Shown: piece after piece, positions 26,726-35,545 of the stretch
Numbering within the stretch: position 1 is the first letter of the stretch
How the letters are laid out: the number at the start of each line of letters is the position of its first letter
Assembly: GCA_951813325.1 (NCBI GenBank)
Contig: OX638350.1
Location: forward strand, 2,709,954 to 2,773,953
Source of the DNA: an uncultured Acidimicrobiales bacterium
Lineage (GTDB): Bacteria > Actinomycetota > Acidimicrobiia > Acidimicrobiales > Bin134
DNA: 64,000 nt
Direction: 5' to 3'
The notes under the pieces: model-generated
Database searches by the model: none
Seen by the model: only the letters and a program-made list of their open reading frames with translations
What the model was told of the DNA's origin: nothing
Program-made: the position numbers and the translations under genes

Positions 26726-28555
26726 TTAGCCCTTCGCGACGAAGGCGAGGAGGAGCAGACCGGTCTCCGATTGGAATATGCCCGACACCTCGTCGGTGTA
26801 GTAGTACCCCGTCTCGGGCTTGTCCAGGATAATGATCGGCACTTGCTCAGCGAACTTGCGCTGGAATCGGCTATAGCCCTCGTACCTCTCTTCGAAGGTG
26901 AGGCCTTGACGGCCCAGCGCGAGCGAGGCGTCATACTCGGGGGAGCAGGCCTTGGCCCAGTTTCGGGACGAGACGGCAGGACCGCACACCCCGTCTTCGG
27001 GAGAATCACCGTAGTAGAGGTCGTACATATAGTCGGGATCTGCCGCAGGAGCAGCCCACGGATTGGCTATTGCCTCTCCAGAGAACACCGCGCTCACCAT
27101 CTCACCCACTTCGGTGCAGTTGGCGGTGGCGGAGATGCCCACTTCCGCCCACATGGCAATCAACGTCTCGGTGAGGAGCCGGTTTACCGGATCAGTGGTG
27201 CAGAAGGTCTCGAACTCCAGTGGGCCACCCAGTTCGGCCTCACACTCTTCGACTGCCGCGGCAGCCGCCTCCAGGTCGTAGCCCGGCAGGAGTGCTTCAG
27301 GATCATGCCAAGGAGATCCTTCCCGCATGAGTTGGCGGGGAATGGACCTGAGACCGTCCCAGGCAATCTCGTTCGCAGTGTCGTAGTCGATGGCATGGGC
27401 TACAGCTACCCGGCAAGCCCGGACGTTGAACGGCTCCTTTTGGTTGTTCAGCATCCAGTAACCGCCGTGATTGTCAGTACGGGTAACGGTGTTGACGCCC
27501 CTGTCCTTGGCGTCGTTCATATGAATGGGATCACGGTCAAAGGCGATATCCAGGTCGCCCGCTTTGAAGGCGTTGTATCTCGGCGAGGCTTCGGTGATGG
27601 GCTTGAAGATCACCTTGTCCAGATAGGGACAGCCCTCCCGGAAGTAGTCCGGGTTGCGGATCAGCACCGCCTCGTCGTCTTGGACCCAAGACTCGAAAAT
27701 GAACGGTCCCGCGCCGATGCCGACCGGATTCACGTTGATGCCTGTATTTAGACCTGTTTCGGGATCCTGGCCATCCTCATAGGCGGTGGGCGACATCATC
27801 CACGCCAATCGGTTGGTGAAAGCCTGCGGGAAGGTGGCGTTCACACTGGTCGCAGTGAGACGGATGGTGTGGTCGTCAATCTTCTCCATCTCGGCAACAA
27901 GCTTGGCCTGAGCCGCTGACTGTGAACCGACTTCTGGCCTTTGGTGGTGCTCGATATTCCAGATGAAGGCATCAGCATCAAGGGGGGTGCCGTCGGAGAA
28001 ATTGAGCCCCTCGCGCAGCGTCAGGGTGAATACCTGGCTGTCTTCGGTGGTGATGCTCTCGGCCAGGCCAGGGACAATCTTCCCGGTGGTGAGGTCCAGA
28101 TAGAAGAGTGCGTCGTAGATCGCCGTCATCTGGGTGCCGCCCAGCGAGGCTCCTCCTTGGATCAAAGTGGGATCCCAGCCGGTGATCTCGCCAAACATTC
28201 CCATGGTCAGCGTGCCGCCGGTGGGCCGCCCGTCGGCGCACTCAGTCAGAAGGATGGCGCCACTGGTATGTCCAGTGTTGCCTGTGGGCACGATTCCTTG
28301 TGAAACTTCTTCTTCAGACCCCTCAATGGTCACCTGAATCTCCTCGGTGGGCTCGGGCGCCGGCTCAGCAGATGCTTGTTCCGCGGGAGCTTCCTCCTCG
28401 GGATCATCGGAAGGTGCCGCGGGCTCACCACCGCCATCATCTGCTTCCTGCGCCGGAGTTCCCGCGGTAACACCGTCGTCGTCGTTGCCGCACGACACGG
28501 CGAACACCGCCAGCGCCAACAGGACGGCAAGAAGCCTCAACGAGCGCGAATTCAT
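26726..28555 (-). CDS. Family 5 extracellular solute-binding lipoprotein (peptide-type)
   Basis: A 609-residue lipoprotein. Of two in-frame ATGs, 28555 is preferred: GAGGGGG is then 8 bases upstream, while the ATG at 28561 is only 2 bases from it. Signal MNSRSLRLLAVLLALAVFAVSC, then C-G-N-D-D-D-G and a 75-residue acidic linker. The binding domain shows GGTLTMGMFGEITGWDP and TLREGLNFSDGTPLDADAFIWNIEHH, typical of the family, and DLDIAFDRDP. Clearly related to, but diverged from, the binding protein at 9-10.9 kb. Confidence 0.92.
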   Translation of the reverse strand: MNSRSLRLLAVLLALAVFAVSCGNDDDGVTAGTPAQEADDGGGEPAAPSDDPEEEAPAEQASAEPAPEPTEEIQVTIEGSEEEVSQGIVPTGNTGHTSGAILLTECADGRPTGGTLTMGMFGEITGWDPTLIQGGASLGGTQMTAIYDALFYLDLTTGKIVPGLAESITTEDSQVFTLTLREGLNFSDGTPLDADAFIWNIEHHQRPEVGSQSAAQAKLVAEMEKIDDHTIRLTATSVNATFPQAFTNRLAWMMSPTAYEDGQDPETGLNTGINVNPVGIGAGPFIFESWVQDDEAVLIRNPDYFREGCPYLDKVIFKPITEASPRYNAFKAGDLDIAFDRDPIHMNDAKDRGVNTVTRTDNHGGYWMLNNQKEPFNVRACRVAVAHAIDYDTANEIAWDGLRSIPRQLMREGSPWHDPEALLPGYDLEAAAAAVEECEAELGGPLEFETFCTTDPVNRLLTETLIAMWAEVGISATANCTEVGEMVSAVFSGEAIANPWAAPAADPDYMYDLYYGDSPEDGVCGPAVSSRNWAKACSPEYDASLALGRQGLTFEERYEGYSRFQRKFAEQVPIIILDKPETGYYYTDEVSGIFQSETGLLLLAFVAKG

Positions 28556-28659
28556 GAGCATGACCCCCTCGGGTTTGTCTTCAACAGCCGAGCCTCAGCC
28601 GACCGCAAGTTGTCAGACCTTAGGTATTTGTTGGGGGTGGTCGCAAGGTAAGCGGACGC

Positions 28660-29220
28660 TCACGCCTGCATGCGGACGGCGGCCGGAGCGAGTTCGCGCT
28701 CCAAACGGTCGGCAATTGCTCGAAAGTACGGCAAAGACTCGCCGATGGGGTCGGGGACTTCGTCGACGGCCCGGCCCATGAACCGGCTGGCGGTCTGGGA
28801 TTCACGCCGGGCAGCCAACTGGGAAACCCACTCGGCAGCAGTCGTGCCGTTGCGGTTTCCCACTTCGCCAGCCAGCCGGCTCAGCTCGGCGGGCAGGAAA
28901 GTGGCTGCCGCCTTGGCCTCGCTGCGGGCGGCCACCGCCCATCCGTGGTTGCGGGTCATGGCCACGATCAGGTCGGCCTCGTCCACCATGTAATCGGAGA
29001 GTCGGCGGCTGCGGTGGGCCGACAGGTCCAGCCCCCGCTCGGCCATGGCCGCAATGGCGTGCTCGTGGGCGGGTTGCCCGCTCCAGTCCATGGTCCCGGC
29101 CGAGCTGACCTCTGCTTCAGGGGCCATATGGGCAAACAGCACCTCGGCCATCGGCGATCGGCAGATGTTTCCCGTGCAGACGAACAGAACCTTGATGGCG
29201 AGAGTGTAGGGCCCCGCCAC
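28660..29220 (-). CDS. Low-molecular-weight protein-tyrosine phosphatase
   Basis: About 186 residues. The catalytic loop VCTGNICRS (C-x5-R, Cys15 and Arg21 with the chosen start) sits at the N-terminus as in all members, and the general-acid Asp is in VPDPIGESLPYF near residue 155. No ATG fits; GTG at 29220 gives a short leader of nine residues before the core and is the best guess. Actinobacterial relatives act in signalling, capsule control or as arsenate reductases; the catalytic loop here is of the phosphatase kind. The gene diverges from the coiled-coil gene at 29332. Confidence 0.85.
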   Translation of the reverse strand: MAGPYTLAIKVLFVCTGNICRSPMAEVLFAHMAPEAEVSSAGTMDWSGQPAHEHAIAAMAERGLDLSAHRSRRLSDYMVDEADLIVAMTRNHGWAVAARSEAKAAATFLPAELSRLAGEVGNRNGTTAAEWVSQLAARRESQTASRFMGRAVDEVPDPIGESLPYFRAIADRLERELAPAAVRMQA

Positions 29221-29331
29221 GCAGACGATTGTCTGCTGCCCCTTCAACAGGTATGGTTGCTGTGCGCCGTCGGAACCGGCATCGTCCCCGGACACAGGGT
29301 TCCCCACACAGCCAGAGCGAAAGACAACCCG

Positions 29332-29709
29332 ATGCCGGTCACCGAGATTCAGCGCACCGAACTGATCAACCGCCTCGTCGAGGTTCTCGGAGAGGAGCGC
29401 ACCGAAACCCTCATGCAGTGCATCCTCCCCGAAGGCCGCGGCCAACTCGCCACCAAAGACGACCTCAAAGCCCTAGAAACCACCCTTCGAAGCGAGTTCA
29501 AAGACGAGTTCGCCAAGATATGGGTCGAGTTCGCCGGACTCAGAACCGAACTAGCCGAGCACAAAGCCGAGACCAAGGCCGGTTTCGCCGAGATGCGGGG
29601 CTACATCGACTCGTCCCTGGCGAAGTACAACCGCCACCACACGTTCATGCTCGTCGGCTTCGTGGTCACCAACTGGGCCACCATGGTTCCTCTCGCCCTC
29701 GCCACCTGA
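29332..29709 (+). CDS. Small coiled-coil protein with C-terminal membrane helix
   Basis: A 125-residue protein. Residues about 40-100 form a heptad-rich helix (LATKDDLKALETTLRSEF, then GLRTELAEHKAETKAGFAE), followed by a hydrophobic segment (HTFMLVGFVVTNWATMVPLAL). This is the layout of the DUF1640-like proteins common in actinobacteria and mitochondria. Function unknown. ATG 29332 is chosen because similarity begins there; the ribosome binding site is weak. Confidence 0.65.
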   Translation: MPVTEIQRTELINRLVEVLGEERTETLMQCILPEGRGQLATKDDLKALETTLRSEFKDEFAKIWVEFAGLRTELAEHKAETKAGFAEMRGYIDSSLAKYNRHHTFMLVGFVVTNWATMVPLALAT

Positions 29710-29731
29710 CCCCTGAGCTTCCCCCCTAATC

Positions 29732-29945
29732 GCGGACCCTCAGACCACCCCCTACACAGAGCACCCGAGTGTCATTGTTGTGGTTGCCGGGGGGTCTGTC
29801 CAGGCGCTGGAGGTCTACGACCCGCTGGTCGCTGAGGTCAAGGCTGTGCTCGAGCACCGTCGAGCCCTGGTAGCAGCCAGAATACTCATGTTGCACCACG
29901 TCGCGGACCAGATCGCCAAGCTCCCCACCGATCCCCATAAACGCT
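29732..29945 (+). pseudogene. Insertion-sequence debris (IS256-end-like and transposase-like fragments)
   Basis: Bases 29733-29745 (GCGGACCCTCAGA) match the inner right end of the IS256 element at 40.3 kb and are followed by a looser match. From about 29780 one frame reads YDPLVAEVKAVLEHRRALV and then LMLHHVADQIAKLP, which resembles the helical middle of IS110/IS1111 transposases. Neither piece is functional. The remaining bases up to 30171 hold only the upstream part of the next IS110 relic; no intact gene is seen. Confidence 0.35.
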
Positions 29946-29959
29946 CATATTGTTTGGGT

Positions 29960-30470
29960 TCTTTCGTCGGGGGCGGGTCTGACCTACCGCATAACTGGCT
30001 TTGTGCCTTCAGGTTGATTTGTCGGCTTGTTTCCGGCGGGAGGGCGCGCACCGACCGGTCGGGCAGATGTGACCTGATAGGAGCCTTGTGCGAAACACCG
30101 TGAGTGTTCTGTCCGCCGCCGCGGCCGGTGGTGCCTTCGTCAACTCGTCGAGCAGAGGAGGCTCACAGATTATGGCAGATATCCCAGCCAAGATCACTGG
30201 CGGGGTCGACACCCACAACCACGCCCATGTGGCAGCGACCATAGATTCAGCGGGGTGCCTGTTGGGCGCTGCGTCCTTCGCCGCCGACACGGCTGGCTAC
30301 CAGCAGCTGCTGGGGTGGCTGGAGTCGCAGGAGACAGTGGCGCGCGTCGGGGTGGAGGGCGCCGGCTCCTATGGGGCCGGGCTGGGCCCGCTATCTGGGG
30401 GGCCGCTGGCATCAGGGCAGTCGAGGTGAACCGCCCCAACCGGCAGATGCGCCGGCCAAAGGGGGGAACC
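29960..30470 (+). pseudogene. Truncated IS110-family transposase with its 5' flank
   Basis: From ATG 30172 (preceded by AGAGGAGG) the protein begins GGVDTHNHAHVAATIDSAG and continues to VGVEGAGSYGAGL, the DEDD transposase N-terminus with its Asp and Glu. A frameshift follows near 30395. The correct continuation (IRAVEVNRPNRQMRR) is in another frame to about 30455 and is then cut by the G-rich repeats at 30458-30500. About three quarters of the transposase is missing. The upstream 200 bases resemble the left flank of the intact IS110 element at 37.3 kb (for example the TTGAT-TGTCGGCT stretch). Confidence 0.7.
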
Positions 30471-30500
30471 TCAATGTCTCCACAAAAAGGGGGGAACCTC
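30458..30500. repeat. Two tandem G-rich units, IS21-end-like
   Basis: AAAGGGGGGAACCTCA occurs twice, 27 bases apart (from about 30458 and 30485), directly after the truncated IS110 transposase. Multiple short direct repeats of this kind mark the ends of IS21-family elements. No istA or istB gene is present, so this would be an orphan end; the assignment is tentative. Confidence 0.4.
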
Positions 30501-30688
30501 ACCTGCCGGCAAAAACAGGGCCGCGAGGCAACATCAAGACAAATAGCAGTCAAATACATGACACCCAACCTGGTGCGACCAACGCCGCCCGCACTCCACA
30601 ATCGACATGACCAACCCCATAGAATACGAACAAACCCATACTCCAAAACCCCACAAACAACCTCCCCACGACCACGGGAGAACCTCAC
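30501..30688. repeat. 188-bp direct repeat, copy 1
   Basis: Identical to 33032-33219 except for one base (GGTGCG here, GGCGCG there). It lies just downstream of an RCC1-type gene on the minus strand, as does copy 2. It contains no convincing gene: short frames exist on both strands but their codon use is unlike the neighbours. It may be a non-autonomous mobile element or IS end. Confidence 0.9.
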
Positions 30689-30696
30689 AATCTAGC

Positions 30697-32721
30697 TCAC
30701 GGCATGTCGAGCTGGCCGCGGCTGAAATCGCCCCAGCACTCCAGTGTCTCATCAAGGCGCAGCCCGCACTCATGGACAATCCCGGTGGACACAGCGGTGA
30801 ACACGCCGGGGGGACGGCTATCGTCGCAGCTGGCTATTCCGTCGTGGTTCATCCCGCACCCATACATCAGCCCGACTGAATAATCTGACAGCCCGCTGAC
30901 TACATAGGCCGTCTGGTCTTGTTCTACTGTTGGCCAGCACAAGATTGCCTGGTCGGCCCGTTGGGCGCAGTTGACCACTACTCCAGCCGACACCGATGTG
31001 AATTCGCCGTCGAGCGCGGTGGCCTGCCCGAACTCATTGTCACCCCAGCATTCCAACGCCCCGCCGACACGAACACCACAGGAGTGCGACCCGCCGGCGG
31101 CAATCGAGATGAACTGATCGTCCGGCGCTTCGGATTGGCCGAACTCGTTGTCACCCCAGCACACCGCAGTGCGTTCAGTGCGCAGCCCGCAAGTGTGCGC
31201 CCCACCAGCCGACACAGACGCGAACTCGCCGCCGGGCGACTCTGTCTGCCCGTAGGTGTTGTCACCCCAGCACACCACCACCCCGCCGACACGAACACCA
31301 CAGGAGTGGTATCCGCCCGAGCACTCCACATCGGGCACTGGTGGCCACTTGCAGGTGGGGTCCACACCAGCAGAAACCGAGATGAACGAGCCGTCCGGCG
31401 CTTCGGATTGGCCGAACTCGTTGTCACCCCAGCATGCCACAGTTTGATCGGTTCTCATCCCGCAGGTGTGGTAGCCGCCCACCGACACCGCCGTCCAGGT
31501 GCCCGACGCGGAATTCGCCGCCGACAACAACGGCTCATCCAAGGGCCTACCGTCCCGGTCGCTCCAACACTCCACCACGACATGCTTGCGCAACCCACAG
31601 ACCACCCAACCCCCAACCGACACCGCCGAAAATCCGATCTCACCGGGCAGAGAGGCAAAGTACTGGTGCGATGGTGCCTGAGGGAACTCACAGTTTACCA
31701 GGCGATCCGCCCGCAACCCGCAGAAATAGTACCCCCCTGCAACGACGCCTTCATACACGCCCTCGACAACACCGGTATAGGACCGGTACAGGCCCCAACA
31801 CACCACCGCCCCATCAGCCTGTAACGCACACGAACCGCCCCGGCTTGAAGCGATCGCGGTGAACTCTCCATCGGGCGTCCGCCCATACCAGTCCTCCATT
31901 GCGTCGCCCCAGCACACCACCGCGCCATCAACCCTGAGGCCACACGTGTGCGACCAGCCCGCGTCTATTGCTGTGAACTCGCCGTCAGGCGCATCCAACA
32001 GCCCATAGCGCGGCAACCCCCAACACACCACCGACCGGTCCGCCTTGATCCCACACGAATGGTCCTTGCCCGCATCCACCGCTTCGAACTCCCCGTCAGG
32101 CGCCTTCAGCTTCCCATAGAAAGAATCGCCCCAGCACTCAAGAGTGCGATCAACCCTGATACCACACGAATGCGTCACACCCGACGACACCGCCGAAAAT
32201 CGGCCCTCAGGCGCATCTAATTGCCCGTAATAATTTAGGCTACCGTAGGAAATCTCGCTCCAACACTCCACCTCGCCCCCCTCCCGCAACCCGCACGCGA
32301 AATCCCATCCCGCCGAAACCCCCACCCACAGACGCTCCCCCCACTCCACTTCCCAAATCGACTCCGGCAACAGCACCACAGACGGAACCGACGTGGCGGT
32401 CGGCACCGGTACCACAGTCGCAACCGGCATCGCAGTCGACACCGGCGTAGGAACTACCGTCGCCGTCGGTGCCGATGTGGGAGTTGCAGATACCACCGGA
32501 GAAGGAACCACTGCCTCAACCGGCATAGGCACTTCCGTCGGTTGGAGCGACGCAGGCTCGCTGCCAGGCCCAGCCGGAACAGCAGCCTCTTCAGGAGCGC
32601 CGCCGGAACACGCCCCCACCACCAAACCAAGAGCCAGCAACAACCTGACCCAACAGCTGCGACCTTTGCTCAACTTCTTCGGGCGACCTGCTGAGAGCCG
32701 CATACTGATCTTGAAAATCAT
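30697..32721 (-). CDS. RCC1-repeat lipoprotein (left paralogue)
   Basis: A 674-residue secreted lipoprotein. The signal ends in LGLVVGAC; residues about 40-125 are a Pro/Thr/Val-rich stalk; the rest is a run of roughly 12-14 repeats of about 38 residues with the pattern FxxVSAGxxHxCGxRxDGxVxCWGDNxxGQ, which is the RCC1/BLIP-II beta-propeller type. Nearly every unit has two Cys (H-S-C-G and V-x-C-W), suggesting disulfides. Such propellers usually bind other proteins. The start (32721) follows the stop of an Fn3-like fragment by 11 bases, with AGGGAAG as binding site. It is a paralogue of the gene at 33.3-35.5 kb. Host-surface interaction is an inference from the family, not shown here. Confidence 0.85.
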   Translation of the reverse strand: MIFKISMRLSAGRPKKLSKGRSCWVRLLLALGLVVGACSGGAPEEAAVPAGPGSEPASLQPTEVPMPVEAVVPSPVVSATPTSAPTATVVPTPVSTAMPVATVVPVPTATSVPSVVLLPESIWEVEWGERLWVGVSAGWDFACGLREGGEVECWSEISYGSLNYYGQLDAPEGRFSAVSSGVTHSCGIRVDRTLECWGDSFYGKLKAPDGEFEAVDAGKDHSCGIKADRSVVCWGLPRYGLLDAPDGEFTAIDAGWSHTCGLRVDGAVVCWGDAMEDWYGRTPDGEFTAIASSRGGSCALQADGAVVCWGLYRSYTGVVEGVYEGVVAGGYYFCGLRADRLVNCEFPQAPSHQYFASLPGEIGFSAVSVGGWVVCGLRKHVVVECWSDRDGRPLDEPLLSAANSASGTWTAVSVGGYHTCGMRTDQTVACWGDNEFGQSEAPDGSFISVSAGVDPTCKWPPVPDVECSGGYHSCGVRVGGVVVCWGDNTYGQTESPGGEFASVSAGGAHTCGLRTERTAVCWGDNEFGQSEAPDDQFISIAAGGSHSCGVRVGGALECWGDNEFGQATALDGEFTSVSAGVVVNCAQRADQAILCWPTVEQDQTAYVVSGLSDYSVGLMYGCGMNHDGIASCDDSRPPGVFTAVSTGIVHECGLRLDETLECWGDFSRGQLDMP

Positions 32722-32732
32722 ACAGAACTTCC

Positions 32733-33031
32733 CTACTTGCCTGTTGAGCTTGTGGTGCAGGCAGCGGAGTCTGATGAGGACCAGCCGCCCAACAACATAT
32801 ACGACAACGGCTTGAACAAGCAGTACACATTGTGCAAAACCCCCGACGCCATCGCCCCTCCGCCCCCCGCCTTGCCTATCGCAACATCGACTGCGATATC
32901 GCCGTTTACAATCACGCAGATTTGCCCGCCAACCGCGAAAATACCCTCACCCACCATTTCACCTAGAACACGAACAGCGGTCTCCGCCGCTTTATGATCT
33001 GCTGGCAACCCACCCTCCGAATTGAAACCGG
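32733..33031 (-). pseudogene. Chimaeric fragment: serine-hydrolase-like start joined to an Fn3-like end
   Basis: One open frame. Its last 18-20 residues (GGWSSSDSAACTTSSTGK) are the exact C-terminus of the Fn3-like gene at 35.5 kb, while the part before (GGQICVIVNGDIAVDVAIGKAGGGGAM) looks like the N-terminus of a class C beta-lactamase-type serine hydrolase. The join lies at about 32785, where similarity to the other copy stops abruptly. The hydrolase part is itself truncated by the 188-bp repeat. Neither half can be functional; the hydrolase identification is tentative. Confidence 0.5.
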
Positions 33032-33219
33032 ACCTGCCGGCAAAAACAGGGCCGCGAGGCAACATCAAGACAAATAGCAGTCAAATACATGACACCCAAC
33101 CTGGCGCGACCAACGCCGCCCGCACTCCACAATCGACATGACCAACCCCATAGAATACGAACAAACCCATACTCCAAAACCCCACAAACAACCTCCCCAC
33201 GACCACGGGAGAACCTCAC
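33032..33219. repeat. 188-bp direct repeat, copy 2
   Basis: Partner of 30501-30688, differing at one position. Here the right edge continues into 68 bases of different sequence before the RCC1 gene's stop, while in copy 1 the stop is 9 bases away. Both edges are near the tract AACCTCAC. The near-identity contrasts with the much greater divergence of the adjacent RCC1 genes. Confidence 0.9.
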
Positions 33220-33287
33220 CCACCAACAACTGCGCCAAACCCCCGCCTACCTCCAACTCATGGACCAAACCGAAGAGAAAATCCAGC

Positions 33288-35534
33288 TCACGGCATATCA
33301 AGCTGGCCACGGCTGAAATCGCCCCAGCACTCCAGTGTCTCATTTAGGCGCAGCCCGCAGGTGTGGAATATGCCCCTGGACACAGCGGTGAACACGCCGG
33401 GAGGCGCGGGATCGGTGGGGGCGTACTCGTGGAAGGCAGCCGAACGGCTGCACCCGAGTGTTCCGTCGTTGAGGATCCCGCACCTCCAGTGCAAGCCGAT
33501 GGAGTAGTCCACCAAACCGGTCAACACCTCTGGCGGGCGGAGGCCCTCCAAATCTGTTGGCCAACATACGATGGCCCGGTCGGTGCGGTGCGCGCAGGTG
33601 TCCACTACCCACGCTGTCACCGAGGCGAACTCGCCTGCGGGCGCGTTGGCCCGGCCGTACTCGTTGTTGCCCCAGCACTCCAGCTCTCCGCCGACGCGCA
33701 CCCCACAAGAATGCGTGCCCCCCGCAGCGACCGAGATGAACTCGCCAGCGGGAGCGTCTGATTGGCCGAACTCATTGCCGCCCCAACACACCGCAGCGCG
33801 GTCGGTCCGCAGCCCACACGAGTGCGTGCCACCGGCTGAAACGGCCGCGAACTCGCCTGCGGGAGCGTCTGTTTGGCCGAGTTCGTTGTCGCCCCAGCAC
33901 ACCACAGCCCCGCCGACCCGCACCCCGCAGGAGTGGTATCCGCCCGAGCAGTGAACGCTGGGCCAAGGCGTCCACGTGCAGGTGTGATCCACACCAGCAG
34001 AAACCGAGATGAACGAGCCGTCCGGAGCGTCTGATTGGCCGAACTCATTGTCGCCCCAGCACGCCACAGTGCGGTCGGTCCTGATCGCACAGGTGTGAAA
34101 ACCACCCGCCGACACCACCGACCATGCGCCCGACGCGAGACTCCCCGCCAAATCAAACGAAACTGATACGCCGTCCCTGCCGTCCACATCGATCCAACAC
34201 TCAACAGCGCCGCCTTTGCGCACCCCGCACGCCAGCCAACCTCCCACCGACACCATCTCGAACTCGCCATCCAATCGGCTGACGTACTGGCGCCTTGTGT
34301 CGGGAAGGGGCCCGCACTCCACAGCACGGTCAGAGCGCGTCCCACAGAATCTATATCCCCCGCCGGTGATGTCCTCGTAAGAGCGGTCGTCAACACCCGA
34401 ATGGGACTGGTACATCCCCCAGCACTCCACCGAGCCGTCAGCGTGCAGACCACACCAGCCGTCCCGGCTCGTAGCAACCGCGGTGAACTCCCCCGTCGGC
34501 CCTCCCCCATGCCACTCCCCCACCGAATCGCCCCAACACACCATCGCCCCGCCAACCTGCCGCCCACACATCAGCGGCCAGCCCCCATCCACCACGATGA
34601 ACTCGCCATCAGGCCCAAGCCCATGCCACTCCCCGACCGCGTCTCCCCAGCACACCACCGCCCCGTCAACCCCTAGCCCGCAGGTGTGATACCAGCCCGC
34701 GTCCACCGCTGTGAACTCTCCGCGGGGCGCGTCCAACAACCCATACCGCCGCAAACCCCAGCACACCACCGTGCGATCAACCCGAATCGCGCACGAATGG
34801 AACCTGCTCGCGTCCACCGCTGTGAACTCTCCGCCAGGCGCCTCCAGCCTCGAATAGAAGGAGTCCCCCCAACACTCAAGCGCGCGATCAACTTTGATCC
34901 CGCACGAATGCGTCGCCCCCGACGAAATCGCCGTGAACTCCCCTTCCGGCGCATTCAACTGCCCAAAGTCATTCTCGAAGCCAAACCAATACCCATCCAC
35001 CAGCCAACGCTCACCCCAGCACTCCACCCCGCCCCCAACCCTGATCCCGCACGCGAAATCCCACCCCGCCGAAACCGCCTCAAACCCGCCCGCAGGCACC
35101 CCTTCCAAATCGACCTCCCACACCGACTCACCAGAAGCAACTGGCACCGCAGACGGCTCCTCCGTCGGCGAGGGCACCGGCGTCGCAACCGGCTCTGGCG
35201 TCGCAACCTCAGACGGCACCTCAGACGGCACCGGAGCGAGAGTTGGAGTCGCGGGCGCCGCCGCAAGAGGGCCAGCCTCGCCGCCATGATCCATTTCCGG
35301 CGTCGGAGAAGAAACCGGAAGAGCGACAGGCGTCGCAGCATCCGCTGCGTCCGGTTGGGCAACTGCGGTCACGCGGTCAGATGGAGTCGGATCAGCGCTG
35401 TCTTGAGGAGCACTACTCGAGCAGGCCACAGCCACCAGGGCCACGGCCAACACCAGACCACCCCAGCAGTTGCGACCTTTGCTCAACTTCTTCGGGCGAC
35501 CTGCTGAGAACCGCATACTGATCTTGAAAACCAT
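33288..35534 (-). CDS. RCC1-repeat lipoprotein (right paralogue)
   Basis: A 748-residue secreted lipoprotein. The start is set at 35534 because the signal MVFKISMRFSAGRPKKLSKG onward, ending in ALVAVAC, matches the left paralogue. A Pro/Thr/Ala-rich stalk of about 120 residues follows, then about 14-16 RCC1/BLIP-II-like units (for example FAAVSAGGTHSCGLRTDRAA then VCWGGNEFGQ). Both genes end in the same GQLDMP. It follows the Fn3-like gene by 11 bases, so the two would be co-translated. It is longer than the left copy, mostly in the stalk and the first units. Confidence 0.87.
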   Translation of the reverse strand: MVFKISMRFSAGRPKKLSKGRNCWGGLVLAVALVAVACSSSAPQDSADPTPSDRVTAVAQPDAADAATPVALPVSSPTPEMDHGGEAGPLAAAPATPTLAPVPSEVPSEVATPEPVATPVPSPTEEPSAVPVASGESVWEVDLEGVPAGGFEAVSAGWDFACGIRVGGGVECWGERWLVDGYWFGFENDFGQLNAPEGEFTAISSGATHSCGIKVDRALECWGDSFYSRLEAPGGEFTAVDASRFHSCAIRVDRTVVCWGLRRYGLLDAPRGEFTAVDAGWYHTCGLGVDGAVVCWGDAVGEWHGLGPDGEFIVVDGGWPLMCGRQVGGAMVCWGDSVGEWHGGGPTGEFTAVATSRDGWCGLHADGSVECWGMYQSHSGVDDRSYEDITGGGYRFCGTRSDRAVECGPLPDTRRQYVSRLDGEFEMVSVGGWLACGVRKGGAVECWIDVDGRDGVSVSFDLAGSLASGAWSVVSAGGFHTCAIRTDRTVACWGDNEFGQSDAPDGSFISVSAGVDHTCTWTPWPSVHCSGGYHSCGVRVGGAVVCWGDNELGQTDAPAGEFAAVSAGGTHSCGLRTDRAAVCWGGNEFGQSDAPAGEFISVAAGGTHSCGVRVGGELECWGNNEYGRANAPAGEFASVTAWVVDTCAHRTDRAIVCWPTDLEGLRPPEVLTGLVDYSIGLHWRCGILNDGTLGCSRSAAFHEYAPTDPAPPGVFTAVSRGIFHTCGLRLNETLECWGDFSRGQLDMP

Positions 35535-35545
35535 ACAGAACTTCC

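Noticed and set aside
30501-30688. Small genes inside the 188-bp repeat
   Set aside because: Short frames on both strands lack start signals and have Asn/Thr/Pro- or Trp/Cys-rich compositions unlike any neighbour; the conservation is at DNA level.
33288-35534. CRISPR-like array suggested by regularly spaced similar segments
   Set aside because: The spacing follows the roughly 38-residue RCC1 protein repeat in an open frame; the units are diverged and not separated by unique spacers.
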